From NCBI GenBank assembly GCA_030696775.1, contig JAUYRN010000012.1, forward strand, positions 129,426 to 193,425: DNA of 64,000 bases. The letters are read 5' to 3'. The stretch is from Sulfuricurvum sp. Lineage in GTDB: Bacteria; Campylobacterota; Campylobacteria; Campylobacterales; Sulfurimonadaceae. The position numbers were made by a program, and so were the translations under genes. Below the pieces are notes generated by a model that saw nothing but the letters and a program-made list of their open reading frames with translations, was not told the origin of the DNA and did no database searches. How positions within the stretch are numbered: the first letter of the stretch is position 1; the number at the start of each line of letters is the position of its first letter. Shown here one piece after another: positions 35,313-43,807 of this stretch.

Positions 35313-35638
35313 GCACTGGCCTCAGCAATTAAGCACGTAAAGCAATGTTCTTGGTCATTACACGTCGCACAAGCAGGTGCTACTTTTCCGATGGCATCAT
35401 AGAGAAATTTTTTCCAGAGTTTATCTTTGGGTTTAAGCTCGGCTAAGTGAGGGAAATGCTCTGCCATATACATACCCATTTGAACACGGCTTTTGAAACC
35501 TAAATCCTGATAGAGGTGATTCATTTCCAGTGATTTTTTAGCAATCAAGGGAGCAATCACATATCGTGCTTCCTCGTTAATGGCATATTTTTTCAAATAG
35601 CTTTCAACTTCATGACGCAAGATGTCGAGTTCGCTCAT
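35309..35638 (-). CDS. short NifQ-like protein
   Basis: A 109-residue protein whose C-terminal half follows NifQ: KLWKKFLYDAIGKVAPAC, then a Cys set C90-x2-C93-x5-C99-x2-C102. Canonical NifQ has Cx4Cx2Cx5C, so the first ligand is shifted and an extra C follows. NifQ binds a Mo-Fe-S cluster and delivers molybdenum to FeMo-co assembly. It is shorter than usual NifQ (about 170-200). ATG 35638 has AAGGGG upstream. Confidence 0.62.
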   Translation of the reverse strand: MSELDILRHEVESYLKKYAINEEARYVIAPLIAKKSLEMNHLYQDLGFKSRVQMGMYMAEHFPHLAELKPKDKLWKKFLYDAIGKVAPACATCNDQEHCFTCLIAEASA

Positions 35639-35677
35639 TTCATTCCCCTTGAACGGTTTCAAAAGTAAATGCAATTT

Positions 35678-36910
35678 TTATACTAACACCATCTCGATCA
35701 TTTTACCCATCGCAATCTCAGCAATCTCACGACCAAATAAGACACATTCATCCAGTTCTTCATCCGTTGGAATCAGCTTGATTTTTAACGGTTTCAGCGG
35801 TACTCGAAATTTCAACCCGCGTAACCGTTCGTGAAGCATTTCAGGAGCTTCTCCCGTCCATCCATAAGAACCAAACGTCGCACCAATTTTACCGATACTC
35901 TCCAGATACGCCATACACGACAATAAATCCCACGCAGGTCTAACAGCATCCCCGTTAATAGTAGGAGAACCGATCATAATGGCATCGGACTCTTCGAGCA
36001 GTGTGATCATATTGTGTTCATCCAATGATGCCAAATCATACATACTTGCCCGTATTCCTGCAACACTATCCGCACCTTCAGTTACTTTTTCCGCCATTTT
36101 ATGCGTATTGTCATAGCTGGAGATATAAAACACCGAGAGCATTTTCATCCCAAGTTCATTTTTACGAAATTTGGACTGAGAACTCCACAAAGCATATTTT
36201 TCTATGTAACTCATCGGATTTGTACGCAAGATAGGTCCATGCAAAGGTGCGATAATATCAATGTCAAATTGTCGGTACAACTCCAAAGCATTAAGAACAT
36301 GCTGTTTAAAAGGGCGCATAATGTGGTCGTAATAGTATTGGAAAGCGTACATGAAATCGCCCACTTCATCGTCAAAAAGACGCTCGTCATAATAATGACT
36401 TCCGAATACATCACCACTAAAAAGAAGCTTCTCTTCGTGTAAATAGCTGCTCATCGTGTCAGGCCAGTGTAAAAATGGCGTCATTAAAAACTCAATAGTT
36501 TTATCGCCCAGTGAAATAATTTTTCCCGTTGTAGCAATCTCGTAGGGTATATCCGTTTTAATAATTCCCTTGAGCATCATCACCGCTCGTCCTGAGATAA
36601 TGAGCTGAGCTTCAGGAGCACGCTTCATCAGCTCGATCAGTGCGCCTGAGTGATCAGGCTCGAGATGGTGCAAGACGATGTAGCGAATTTCATCGTAATC
36701 GCATACCCGTTCAAGTCGAGCAAAAAAATCATCTGAAAACTCTTTTTTCACGGTATCCATAACTGCCACACCTTCGCTTCCACGAACAACATAACTGTTA
36801 TAGGAACTTCCATTGGCAGTTTTCATAATGATGTCAAAAGTACGGATTTTAGGGTCAAAGACACCGGTGAAATAGACACCGTCTCTGATTTCAACGATAT
36901 CGGGGAGCAT
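35678..36910 (-). CDS. flavodiiron protein (FprA family A-type flavoprotein)
   Basis: A 410-residue protein with an N-terminal metallo-beta-lactamase diiron domain (HHLEPDHSG: H82-x-E84-x-D86-H87) and a C-terminal flavodoxin domain (FYISSYDNTHKMAE). Flavodiiron proteins reduce O2 to water and/or NO to N2O. In a nif operon, oxygen scavenging to protect nitrogenase is the natural inference. ATG 36910 was chosen because AAGG lies 6 nt upstream; the frame can extend to a TTG at 36934. Confidence 0.93.
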   Translation of the reverse strand: MLPDIVEIRDGVYFTGVFDPKIRTFDIIMKTANGSSYNSYVVRGSEGVAVMDTVKKEFSDDFFARLERVCDYDEIRYIVLHHLEPDHSGALIELMKRAPEAQLIISGRAVMMLKGIIKTDIPYEIATTGKIISLGDKTIEFLMTPFLHWPDTMSSYLHEEKLLFSGDVFGSHYYDERLFDDEVGDFMYAFQYYYDHIMRPFKQHVLNALELYRQFDIDIIAPLHGPILRTNPMSYIEKYALWSSQSKFRKNELGMKMLSVFYISSYDNTHKMAEKVTEGADSVAGIRASMYDLASLDEHNMITLLEESDAIMIGSPTINGDAVRPAWDLLSCMAYLESIGKIGATFGSYGWTGEAPEMLHERLRGLKFRVPLKPLKIKLIPTDEELDECVLFGREIAEIAMGKMIEMVLV

Positions 36911-36958
36911 TAGCATCCTTATAGAGTCTTTCAAATTCTAATGCATAATGTGTTCGAG

Positions 36959-37276
36959 TTAACCTACTCGCAACTTCGTCCGCCCTGTAAACAGCTTCAA
37001 AAAGTCATAAATATCACTGAGAAAAAAAGCCCTAGTATCTTGATGCTCAAACCGCTGCAACCATGCTCTCTCTTGATTCAGGATTCCACGACAAGGGACA
37101 ACAAATTCTTCTCGAGGGAGAAGCGGTTTGAGCATACCGCAATCATTGATGGCATGGACAACTGCATCAAACAGTTCATCGAGGCGATCATCTTCGTCGT
37201 AGTGATACAACTTACCGTCCATTTTGTAAAAACGGTAAATCGCTAATATTTCGTGTGCTTTATCGGTTTCATTCAT
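36959..37276 (-). CDS. unknown protein between ald and the flavodiiron gene
   Basis: A 105-residue acidic protein (EILAIYRFYKMDGKLYHYDEDDRLDELF...; PLLPREEFVVPC). Not recognised. ATG 37276 overlaps the ald stop by 8 bp; an in-frame start at 37309 would overlap more. It is part of the tpx-led nif operon. Confidence 0.55.
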   Translation of the reverse strand: MNETDKAHEILAIYRFYKMDGKLYHYDEDDRLDELFDAVVHAINDCGMLKPLLPREEFVVPCRGILNQERAWLQRFEHQDTRAFFLSDIYDFLKLFTGRTKLRVG

Positions 37277-38357
37277 AGTGCATTCCATGGGCGATTGCAA
37301 CTGCTTCATTCGTTACTTTACCATTATAGGTGTTTAGAGCATCCTTCATGGAGGGATCTTCAAACAATTTCTCCAACGGTGTCGAAGCAATTTTTAATGC
37401 ATACGGAAGTGTCGCATTCGTCAGGGCAATTGTCGACGTGCGCGGATACATTCCCGGCATATTGGCGACGCAGTAGTGGACGATTCCCTCCACTTCAAAC
37501 GTCGGATGAGAGTGCGTAGTGGCATGAGAGGTCTCGAAACATCCACCCTGATCGATGGAAACATCGACTAAAACTGACCCTTTTTTCATGATACTTAGCA
37601 TATCTCGTGTAATGAGCTTAGGAGCTTTTGCACCGGGAAGCAATACCGTACCGATAACCAAATCAGCGTCTTTGATACTATTTAATATAGACTCATGCGT
37701 TGAGTACATCATCGAGACTCTTGGGCTCATTACATCACGCAAGTAGGTTAAGCGTTCGATATTGATATCAAACATGGTCACTTCCGCACCTAAACCTGCC
37801 GCTGCATCCGCTGCAGATTTACCAGCGACTCCCGCACCCAAAACTACAACTCGATTTGTCTCTACTCCAACGGCACCGCCAAGAAGTCGTCCGCTTCCGC
37901 CATTGTAACGTCCCAGATGAACTGCTCCAAAGAGCGTAGCCATTCGTCCTGCAATTTCACTCATCGGTTCCAACAAAGGAAGCCGTCGCCCTACCCGCAG
38001 TGTCTCATATGCCAATGCAGTAATCTTTTTTTCACATAACACTTCAGTAAGCCGTTTGTCGGCTGCAAGGTGGAGATAGGTAAAAAGGATTTGCCCCTCA
38101 CGTAAGCGCGCGTATTCAACTTCAATAGGTTCTTTGACCTTTAGTATCATCTCGCTGCGTCCATACAGCTCATCGGCATTATCGACGATCGTTCCACCTG
38201 CTTGCACGTATTGGGTATCTTCAAAGCCGCTTCCTAATCCTGCACCCGTCTCAATGAGAACACAATTCCCTGGCTTTACCAGTTCTCTCACTCCAGAGGG
38301 AGTGATCCCAACACGAAACTCGTCGGTTTTAATCTCTTTTGGAACTCCGATTATCAT
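37269..38357 (-). CDS. ald: alanine dehydrogenase
   Basis: A 362-residue enzyme with PKEIK at the N terminus, the TYLHLAADK catalytic histidine region near 95 and the NAD-binding VVLGAGVAGKSAADAAAGLGA motif. It interconverts alanine with pyruvate and ammonium. In this operon it could assimilate newly fixed ammonium or make alanine. ATG 38357 follows AGGAGG, and it overlaps the SagB-type gene by 4 bp. Confidence 0.95.
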   Translation of the reverse strand: MIIGVPKEIKTDEFRVGITPSGVRELVKPGNCVLIETGAGLGSGFEDTQYVQAGGTIVDNADELYGRSEMILKVKEPIEVEYARLREGQILFTYLHLAADKRLTEVLCEKKITALAYETLRVGRRLPLLEPMSEIAGRMATLFGAVHLGRYNGGSGRLLGGAVGVETNRVVVLGAGVAGKSAADAAAGLGAEVTMFDINIERLTYLRDVMSPRVSMMYSTHESILNSIKDADLVIGTVLLPGAKAPKLITRDMLSIMKKGSVLVDVSIDQGGCFETSHATTHSHPTFEVEGIVHYCVANMPGMYPRTSTIALTNATLPYALKIASTPLEKLFEDPSMKDALNTYNGKVTNEAVAIAHGMHYE

Positions 38358-39562
38358 GATTTTCCTCCTATTGCCACTGCGTAAAGTAGTGGATTGTTCG
38401 ACCATTTAGAGCCTTCATTGTCATAAAATGCCCCTATTCCACTGCATCCGACTCCAAGATGCTCACACGCCAAATAAATCTCCTGCGCATACATCCCCGC
38501 TTCTATATGGGAATACGCACTAAAATTCTCCGAATAGATTAATAGTACCATATTTGATCCTGAAATAAAACGCTGATCTAAAAGCAAATGAACTACTTCA
38601 GAATTAAAATTTCCACTCACGGTACATTCTCCGTTACGATACAAACCTAATTGCATACCATGTGCTTGCAAGAGGATGGGTATGACTTCGAGTGACCCAT
38701 GAGCTTTTATACTCATCAATGCCAAAATGTCTGTATCCTTCATCGCATGGGCATCAAATCCCCGCGCACTTCTGCGAGTACGGTTAAGAGCTAGAAAATC
38801 ATTCCGCTTCATACTGTTGGGAATTTCACTGTAGAGAGGCTCTACTTTAATGGTGTGTACTAATAAAGTCTCACGCATGGTGTAATCCGTCGGTTGTACA
38901 CTCATCAAAGGTTCCTCTAGCCGTTTTGCGAATCGCGTTGACTTTTCACCGACTCCATAGACCGCCATGATTCGTTCATCCTCACCCATTCCCATAACAC
39001 GATTGAGCGCATCTGTATCGGGTGTGAACATTTTTGTAAGATTCAGCCCAAAATGTCGTACCGATGAAGAAAACGCACCGATTTGATGTCCGAGATCGAG
39101 ATAGAGATACCGCCAGCTGCGTAATCCATACTTCCAGGATGAGCGAAAAGGTACAACTGTCAGCATCACAATACAGCCACTAAAACGATGATCCAGTTCT
39201 AAGTAGGGTTCAATTCCTGCTGCACCTATCTCAGTGATTAAAACGAGTTCTTGGGTCAATACATCCAGATGATAAAGTCCGCTCAGCAAACCCGAGATGT
39301 TTCGAATCTGCACATAGATTTCAATCGGCTGTAGATTTCCTGCCGAGGGGACATTAAGACGATAATAGGGTTTATGTTCAACCATCTGCTGGGACGTTAT
39401 GCATCTTGATTCCATCAGCCATTTAAGTGATGGGTGATTGCTTAAAGGAGTACGATAACAAAAATCTGGATAGTGTTTAAAAAGTGAGGGTTGAGAATCC
39501 CAATCTAAAAAGGTCGTCTTTTTCTCGACCCATTCGGGCGTGAGAAGGGTTTGTTCACGCAC
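38354..39562 (-). CDS. SagB/ThcOx-type double nitroreductase-fold protein
   Basis: About 402 residues in two nitroreductase-like halves. The first has YRTPLSNHPSLKWLM and RLNVPSAGNLQPIEIYV (the SagB FMN site); the second has RTRRSARGFD and a C-terminal YAQEIYLACEHLGVGCSGIG. SagB-type enzymes oxidise azolines in RiPPs, but no precursor or cyclodehydratase is near, so the role here is unknown. The start is uncertain: GTG 39562, overlapping the ankyrin stop by 8 bp, was preferred over in-frame ATGs at 39625/39646. Confidence 0.8.
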   Translation of the reverse strand: MREQTLLTPEWVEKKTTFLDWDSQPSLFKHYPDFCYRTPLSNHPSLKWLMESRCITSQQMVEHKPYYRLNVPSAGNLQPIEIYVQIRNISGLLSGLYHLDVLTQELVLITEIGAAGIEPYLELDHRFSGCIVMLTVVPFRSSWKYGLRSWRYLYLDLGHQIGAFSSSVRHFGLNLTKMFTPDTDALNRVMGMGEDERIMAVYGVGEKSTRFAKRLEEPLMSVQPTDYTMRETLLVHTIKVEPLYSEIPNSMKRNDFLALNRTRRSARGFDAHAMKDTDILALMSIKAHGSLEVIPILLQAHGMQLGLYRNGECTVSGNFNSEVVHLLLDQRFISGSNMVLLIYSENFSAYSHIEAGMYAQEIYLACEHLGVGCSGIGAFYDNEGSKWSNNPLLYAVAIGGKS

Positions 39563-39989
39563 TTCGAAGTTGTCGAAAAATATCACGATTGCTCGTAAGT
39601 TCGATGGCACTGAATCCGTCTTCATTGTGGAGTTGCGTATTAGCACCCAATGCCAGTAACATGCTCACGCAATCAACGCGTGACGCGGATGCTGCATACA
39701 TTAATGCAGTCGTCCCCTCTTCATTGGTATCATCAATATCAGCACCGGCATCAATCAAAATTCGGATGACTTCTGGACAATTTGAATAACAAGCATTGAA
39801 TAATACCCCGTTAAAATCACCATTAATAGCATACAAATTGGCACCTGCTTCAATAAAACGAGATACCATCATGGCATTTCCTTCCAAGGCTGCTAAGAGT
39901 AAAGGGGTATTACCATTAAATCCTTTTTCTTCCAAATCTTCACCTGAAAACTCATGATTATTTAACCACATCAAATATTGTTCTACCAT
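39555..39989 (-). CDS. ankyrin-repeat protein
   Basis: A 144-residue protein with about three and a half ankyrin repeats (GNTPLLLAALEGNAMMVSRFIEAGANL; GTTALMYAASASRVDCVSMLLALGAN). These are binding surfaces; no enzyme domain is present. It lies 14 bp after tpx. Ankyrin proteins next to peroxidase genes (AnkB/KatA in Pseudomonas) can support peroxide defence, a possible parallel. Confidence 0.85.
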   Translation of the reverse strand: MVEQYLMWLNNHEFSGEDLEEKGFNGNTPLLLAALEGNAMMVSRFIEAGANLYAINGDFNGVLFNACYSNCPEVIRILIDAGADIDDTNEEGTTALMYAASASRVDCVSMLLALGANTQLHNEDGFSAIELTSNRDIFRQLRSA

Positions 39990-40003
39990 GGTACGCTCCT
40001 TAG

Positions 40004-40552
40004 TTAGACACCCATCCAGTTTTCGTGTTCGTGCCCTTTTTTCTTGAAGTTAGCCGCTTTATCCACTGCCTCAATGCATTTATCGTAATCTACTTCATCA
40101 GTAATTTCAGGAACGACTTCTTTATAACTAATCATTCCCTCTTGATCGATGACAAACACAGCACGTGCAAGGCGGTCCTTTAGCTTACCTTCTGTAATGA
40201 GTAATCCATAACGTTTAGCAAAATCACGATTGGTATCGATGACGATATCTGCAGCATCAATTCCCTCCCGTGTAACAAAATCGTTCACAAATTCAACATC
40301 ATCGGTCGTAATCATTACGGTTTTGAGTTTTTTGAACTGTTTAACGAGATCATTAAACTTTTTAGCTCCCAATGAACACACTTCGGTTTTAAGCGAAGGG
40401 ATAGCAATAAGCAACTGTGCAGTCGGGGCAATCATCCCAATGACGTTTTGGCTTCCATCTAACGATGTGACACGAGCTGCCGGAGCTTCACGCCAGATGG
40501 TCATCTCTTTACCCTCTAATAATGTTGTTTCTCCATGGACAGTAATGTTCAT
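40004..40552 (-). CDS. tpx: Tpx-like peroxiredoxin, first gene of the long nif operon
   Basis: A 182-residue atypical 2-Cys-type peroxiredoxin. PSLKTEVCS contains the peroxidatic cysteine C59 in the Tpx context. The resolving cysteine expected about 35 residues later is not there; the only other Cys is C159. So it may be a one-Cys or differently resolved enzyme. ATG 40552 follows AAGGAG. A sigma-54-like site lies 33 nt upstream, and the following eleven genes to 31831 are closely packed in the same direction. Confidence 0.85.
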   Translation of the reverse strand: MNITVHGETTLLEGKEMTIWREAPAARVTSLDGSQNVIGMIAPTAQLLIAIPSLKTEVCSLGAKKFNDLVKQFKKLKTVMITTDDVEFVNDFVTREGIDAADIVIDTNRDFAKRYGLLITEGKLKDRLARAVFVIDQEGMISYKEVVPEITDEVDYDKCIEAVDKAANFKKKGHEHENWMGV

Positions 40553-40585
40553 TTGTTCTCCTTGTCGGAATTTTATTGGATAGAA

Positions 40586-40601
40586 TGCAAATAATGTTCT
40601 A
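40586..40601 (-). promoter_or_regulatory. sigma-54-like promoter for the tpx-led nif operon
   Basis: Minus-strand TAGAACATTATTTGCA aligns position for position with TGGCACG-N4-TTGCA, differing at two -24 positions. It ends 33 nt before ATG 40552, and the -24/-12 doublets have the required 10-nt spacing. Confidence 0.55.
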
Positions 40602-40691
40602 TTTAACTGCTTATTTTTTAAACATACCACTGAATACTAATTCACATTATTTACACTACAATTAGAAATAACTTATAAAAAAGATTACAAA

Positions 40692-42320
40692 ATGATGACT
40701 TACAGCCCCAATATCCCTAACAGAGAAGAATGCCAGACCTGTGCGCTTACCTTCGCGTACAAAGAGATTAATTTACTGTATGAAATCGCTGTTATTCTTA
40801 CGAGTACCGTCGATATTAATGAAAGTATCGAAAAAGCGATGCGAAAGCTCAAACAGCATGGCTATGTCGAACGGTGTGCCCTTTTTAAAAAGAAAGAAGA
40901 TGCCAATGAGCTTGAACTGCTTATCTCCATTGATCTGGAATCTCATCAAAAGAAAATGGCAACCTATCGCTTTGGTGAGGGAGCTACAGGATTAGCGGCG
41001 AAAAGTCGTGAGCCTATCGTCATCGAAAATATCCATAATAACATCAATTATCTCAATAAAATGGGGCATATTTCGACCCAAATGGTCTCTTACGTCGCTG
41101 TACCCCTCATCCAAGATGAGGAGGCAATAGGTGTTATTTCTGCGAATATTGGTAAAAACAGCCCTTTAGATTTCGATGAAATCGTTCGTATGCTGACCAT
41201 AGTTGGAACCCTATTCGTAGGTTCGATGAAAGTTCAACAAACCATTATAAAAGAAAAAGAGTCTCTCACTGAACTCAAAACGTACTACAAAGAAGAGATG
41301 CAAAAAGATTACAAATTTGAAAACATTGTCGGAAAAAGCACCAAAATGCAACAGGTATTTGGGATGATCAATACCGTCGCCCCGACCGATGCCACTATTC
41401 TTATCCGTGGCGAGACCGGCACGGGAAAAGAGCTTATCGCCACAGCAATTCATAATCTCAGCCGTCGTCAAAACGGCCCATTTATCAAACTAAATTGTGC
41501 AGCTATCAGTGAGACACTCCTCGAATCGGAGCTTTTTGGACATGAAAAAGGGGCATTTACGGATGCGCGAGAACTGAGAAAAGGACGATTTGAACTCGCC
41601 GATGGCGGGACATTGTTTCTCGATGAGATTGGAGACATCACCCCCTCTCTCCAAGTCAAACTGCTTCGTATCTTGCAAGAGCAAGAGTTTGAGCGTGTAG
41701 GTGGTAATAAAACTATAAAAACCAACGTCAGACTCGTTGCAGCGACCAACCGCAATCTTGAAGATATGGTACGCAAGGGTGAATTTAGAGAAGATTTATT
41801 TTATCGCCTCAACGTTATCCCGCTCAATCTTCCACCACTACGTGAGCGGTATGAAGATGTTAAACTACTCGTGGAACATTATCTCCACCGCTTCATGAAA
41901 GAGCATCGTAAAAACATGCATTTTACCAAAGGTGCAATGGAAGTATTACTGGAGTATCCATGGCCTGGAAATATTCGTGAACTTCAAAACACCATGGAGC
42001 GAATCGTTCTCATCTGTCCTGATGGAGAACTTCAACCGGAAATGCTCAATCATGTATTGCCGTTTAACTATCAAAAGCTCTATATGCAGCCAGAAATACC
42101 AGTGGTAGCACCACCCGTATATATCACAACTCCTGCACCGCAACCCTCTCAGGAAAATGGTGCACCAATGACCAAAAAAAGCCTTTTGGAATTGGAAAGA
42201 GAGGCGATTGTTCAGGCATTAATGGATTCACATGGTATTCAGACCAAAGCAGCACGATTACTGGGGATGACAGCTCGTCAAATCGGGTATAAGATCAAGC
42301 AGTATGGAATAGAGCTCTAA
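40692..42320 (+). CDS. nifA: NifA-type sigma-54-dependent activator
   Basis: A 542-residue activator: N-terminal GAF domain (about 35-185), AAA+ domain with Walker A GETGTGKE at 240-247, the sigma-54 contact loop as GAFTDA at 287-292 (GAFTGA variant), Walker B near 305-314 and a Fis-type HTH at about 517-536 (TKAARLLGMTARQIGYKIK). An N-terminal CxxC (CQTC, 14-17) is notable. It is encoded back-to-back with the tpx-led operon and is the likely activator of the sigma-54-like sites found here. No such site was seen before nifA itself. Confidence 0.92.
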   Translation: MMTYSPNIPNREECQTCALTFAYKEINLLYEIAVILTSTVDINESIEKAMRKLKQHGYVERCALFKKKEDANELELLISIDLESHQKKMATYRFGEGATGLAAKSREPIVIENIHNNINYLNKMGHISTQMVSYVAVPLIQDEEAIGVISANIGKNSPLDFDEIVRMLTIVGTLFVGSMKVQQTIIKEKESLTELKTYYKEEMQKDYKFENIVGKSTKMQQVFGMINTVAPTDATILIRGETGTGKELIATAIHNLSRRQNGPFIKLNCAAISETLLESELFGHEKGAFTDARELRKGRFELADGGTLFLDEIGDITPSLQVKLLRILQEQEFERVGGNKTIKTNVRLVAATNRNLEDMVRKGEFREDLFYRLNVIPLNLPPLRERYEDVKLLVEHYLHRFMKEHRKNMHFTKGAMEVLLEYPWPGNIRELQNTMERIVLICPDGELQPEMLNHVLPFNYQKLYMQPEIPVVAPPVYITTPAPQPSQENGAPMTKKSLLELEREAIVQALMDSHGIQTKAARLLGMTARQIGYKIKQYGIEL

Positions 42321-43291
42321 GGCAGTTCCATACGTACGACATTCTTACCGTCTGATTTTGCTCGATAAAGTGCCTTGTCGGCACGTTCAAATATACTTTC
42401 AAGAGGTTCATGAGGTAAAATAGATGTTAAACCAAAACTGCACGTTACATGAACAATCGTTTTAAAACTATTTTTATCAATCCGACTACGAATTTGATCA
42501 GCAATTTTCATTACCGTCATAGGTTCCGAATATCGGAGTAGAATCGCAAATTCTTCTCCACCCCAACGAATAAAAATATCTGATTTACGAATCGATTTAC
42601 CTACCAGCACAACTAATTCTTTTAGAACAGAATCTCCAACATTATGACCAAAGGTATCATTGATACTTTTAAAATTATCGATATCAAATAAGAGTAAAAA
42701 CAATGGTACATCGTATTTATTACCTAATGATTGATGTGCTTGCATAATCTCTTCAAACAACCGTCGATTTCCGATGCCAGTCAGTACATCCGTAGTTGCC
42801 ATTTTTAACAATCCGCGCTCACCCTCACCAACTAAGCCCATCAATGAGTGAATCATGTTGTACTCGTGTTTGACTAGCGGGTTCAGTTGAGCATAACATA
42901 GTGAGTGAAGCTCACGCTTATCAATTACACCTATGATATGTTTATCTTTTTTGACAATAATTTTATTATATACAGTATCGTCAATATCGTCCAAAACATC
43001 TGAAATGCTCATTGAAGCATCATAGGTATGCAGAGGTGAAGTCATAAAATCTTTAGCAGGAAGGCCAGTATTATCAAAATTACAAAGCGCTCTTAGTATA
43101 TCTTTTTGTGTCAGAATACCTATAGCAGAAGACTTTTTTGTAATAATAACTGCATCCGAAGTATTGGATGCAATATATTCTAAGACTTTTTGTAAAATCA
43201 CGTCGCCATCAAAAAAACCGCAAACATAATTTTCATCAAACAGTGTACCGACTTGTGTGGCATGGGTAATAGGAGTTATCTCTGTAATCAT
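42317..43291 (-). CDS. CBS-pair diguanylate cyclase
   Basis: A 324-residue protein: a CBS pair (about 15-140) and a GGDEF domain with GGEEF at 244-248 and the RxxD site (RKSD) five residues before it. It should make c-di-GMP under adenosine-nucleotide control. It converges on nifA with a 4-bp overlap. The 228-bp gap to nifT holds only AT-rich sequence and a possible long-range GGCGG/CCGCC stem (43439-43487). Confidence 0.9.
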   Translation of the reverse strand: MITEITPITHATQVGTLFDENYVCGFFDGDVILQKVLEYIASNTSDAVIITKKSSAIGILTQKDILRALCNFDNTGLPAKDFMTSPLHTYDASMSISDVLDDIDDTVYNKIIVKKDKHIIGVIDKRELHSLCYAQLNPLVKHEYNMIHSLMGLVGEGERGLLKMATTDVLTGIGNRRLFEEIMQAHQSLGNKYDVPLFLLLFDIDNFKSINDTFGHNVGDSVLKELVVLVGKSIRKSDIFIRWGGEEFAILLRYSEPMTVMKIADQIRSRIDKNSFKTIVHVTCSFGLTSILPHEPLESIFERADKALYRAKSDGKNVVRMELP

Positions 43292-43519
43292 TTTTCCTCA
43301 TACTATTAGAAAACAATAAAAGTATAATTACATTAATATAAATTTATTTAAGATATTGTATCATAAAAAAACGCATAGTGTTAATTAAAGTATCAATAAA
43401 TTAAATGTCAAAATAAATCCTTATAAAATACTTTAATAGGCGGCAATATTAATTTACAAGGAAATAAATTTCTAATAAAATTCCGCCGATTATGAAAAAG
43501 ATTCCTAAATAATTTTTTA

Positions 43520-43732
43520 TTAATCACCTAAACGTTTAGCCACCATTTCAGAAGGGAATTTCTTTGCTGCTGGTTCAATAAACCATCTTTCACCATTGCC
43601 AAGTTCTACTTCACCACCCCATCTTTCATCCGTATCAAACTCTACTTTTACAATCGTCTCTTCCATATCTTTTTTAGCGAAATAAAAAGAGATCTCTTTT
43701 TTTGAATCAACTCGCAACATTACTTTTGCCAT
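43520..43732 (-). CDS. nifT: NifT/FixU family protein
   Basis: A 70-residue protein matching NifT: AKVMLRVDSKKEISFYFAKKDMEE, then WGGEVELGNGERW, then a basic-acidic end. NifT function is unresolved but it is nif-specific. ATG 43732 gives AAGG an 8-nt spacing; the frame extends to 43786 without a good ribosome site. It lies downstream of the NadB-like gene in the nifU operon. Confidence 0.85.
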   Translation of the reverse strand: MAKVMLRVDSKKEISFYFAKKDMEETIVKVEFDTDERWGGEVELGNGERWFIEPAAKKFPSEMVAKRLGD

Positions 43733-43807
43733 AACCATATCCTTTTTTATTTTTGTTTGAGCCTTCGGCAGGAAGCCCGAATACATAAACGCCTATTGAA
43801 CTCATCG

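Noticed and set aside
40553-40691. NifA upstream activator sequences (TGT-N10-ACA)
   Set aside because: None found between tpx and nifA or upstream of nifU. A near match before the Sel1-Nfu operon (around 22711) has nine, not ten, spacer bases.
43439-43487. GGCGG/CCGCC arms around 39 AT-rich bases downstream of nifT
   Set aside because: Only five base pairs with a long loop and no T-run; too weak to call a terminator or RNA element.
43762-43793. Possible sixth copy of the nif hairpin repeat upstream of nifT (CTTCGGCAGGAAGCCCG)
   Set aside because: Only a short GC-rich stretch is similar; the conserved core and both stems are missing.
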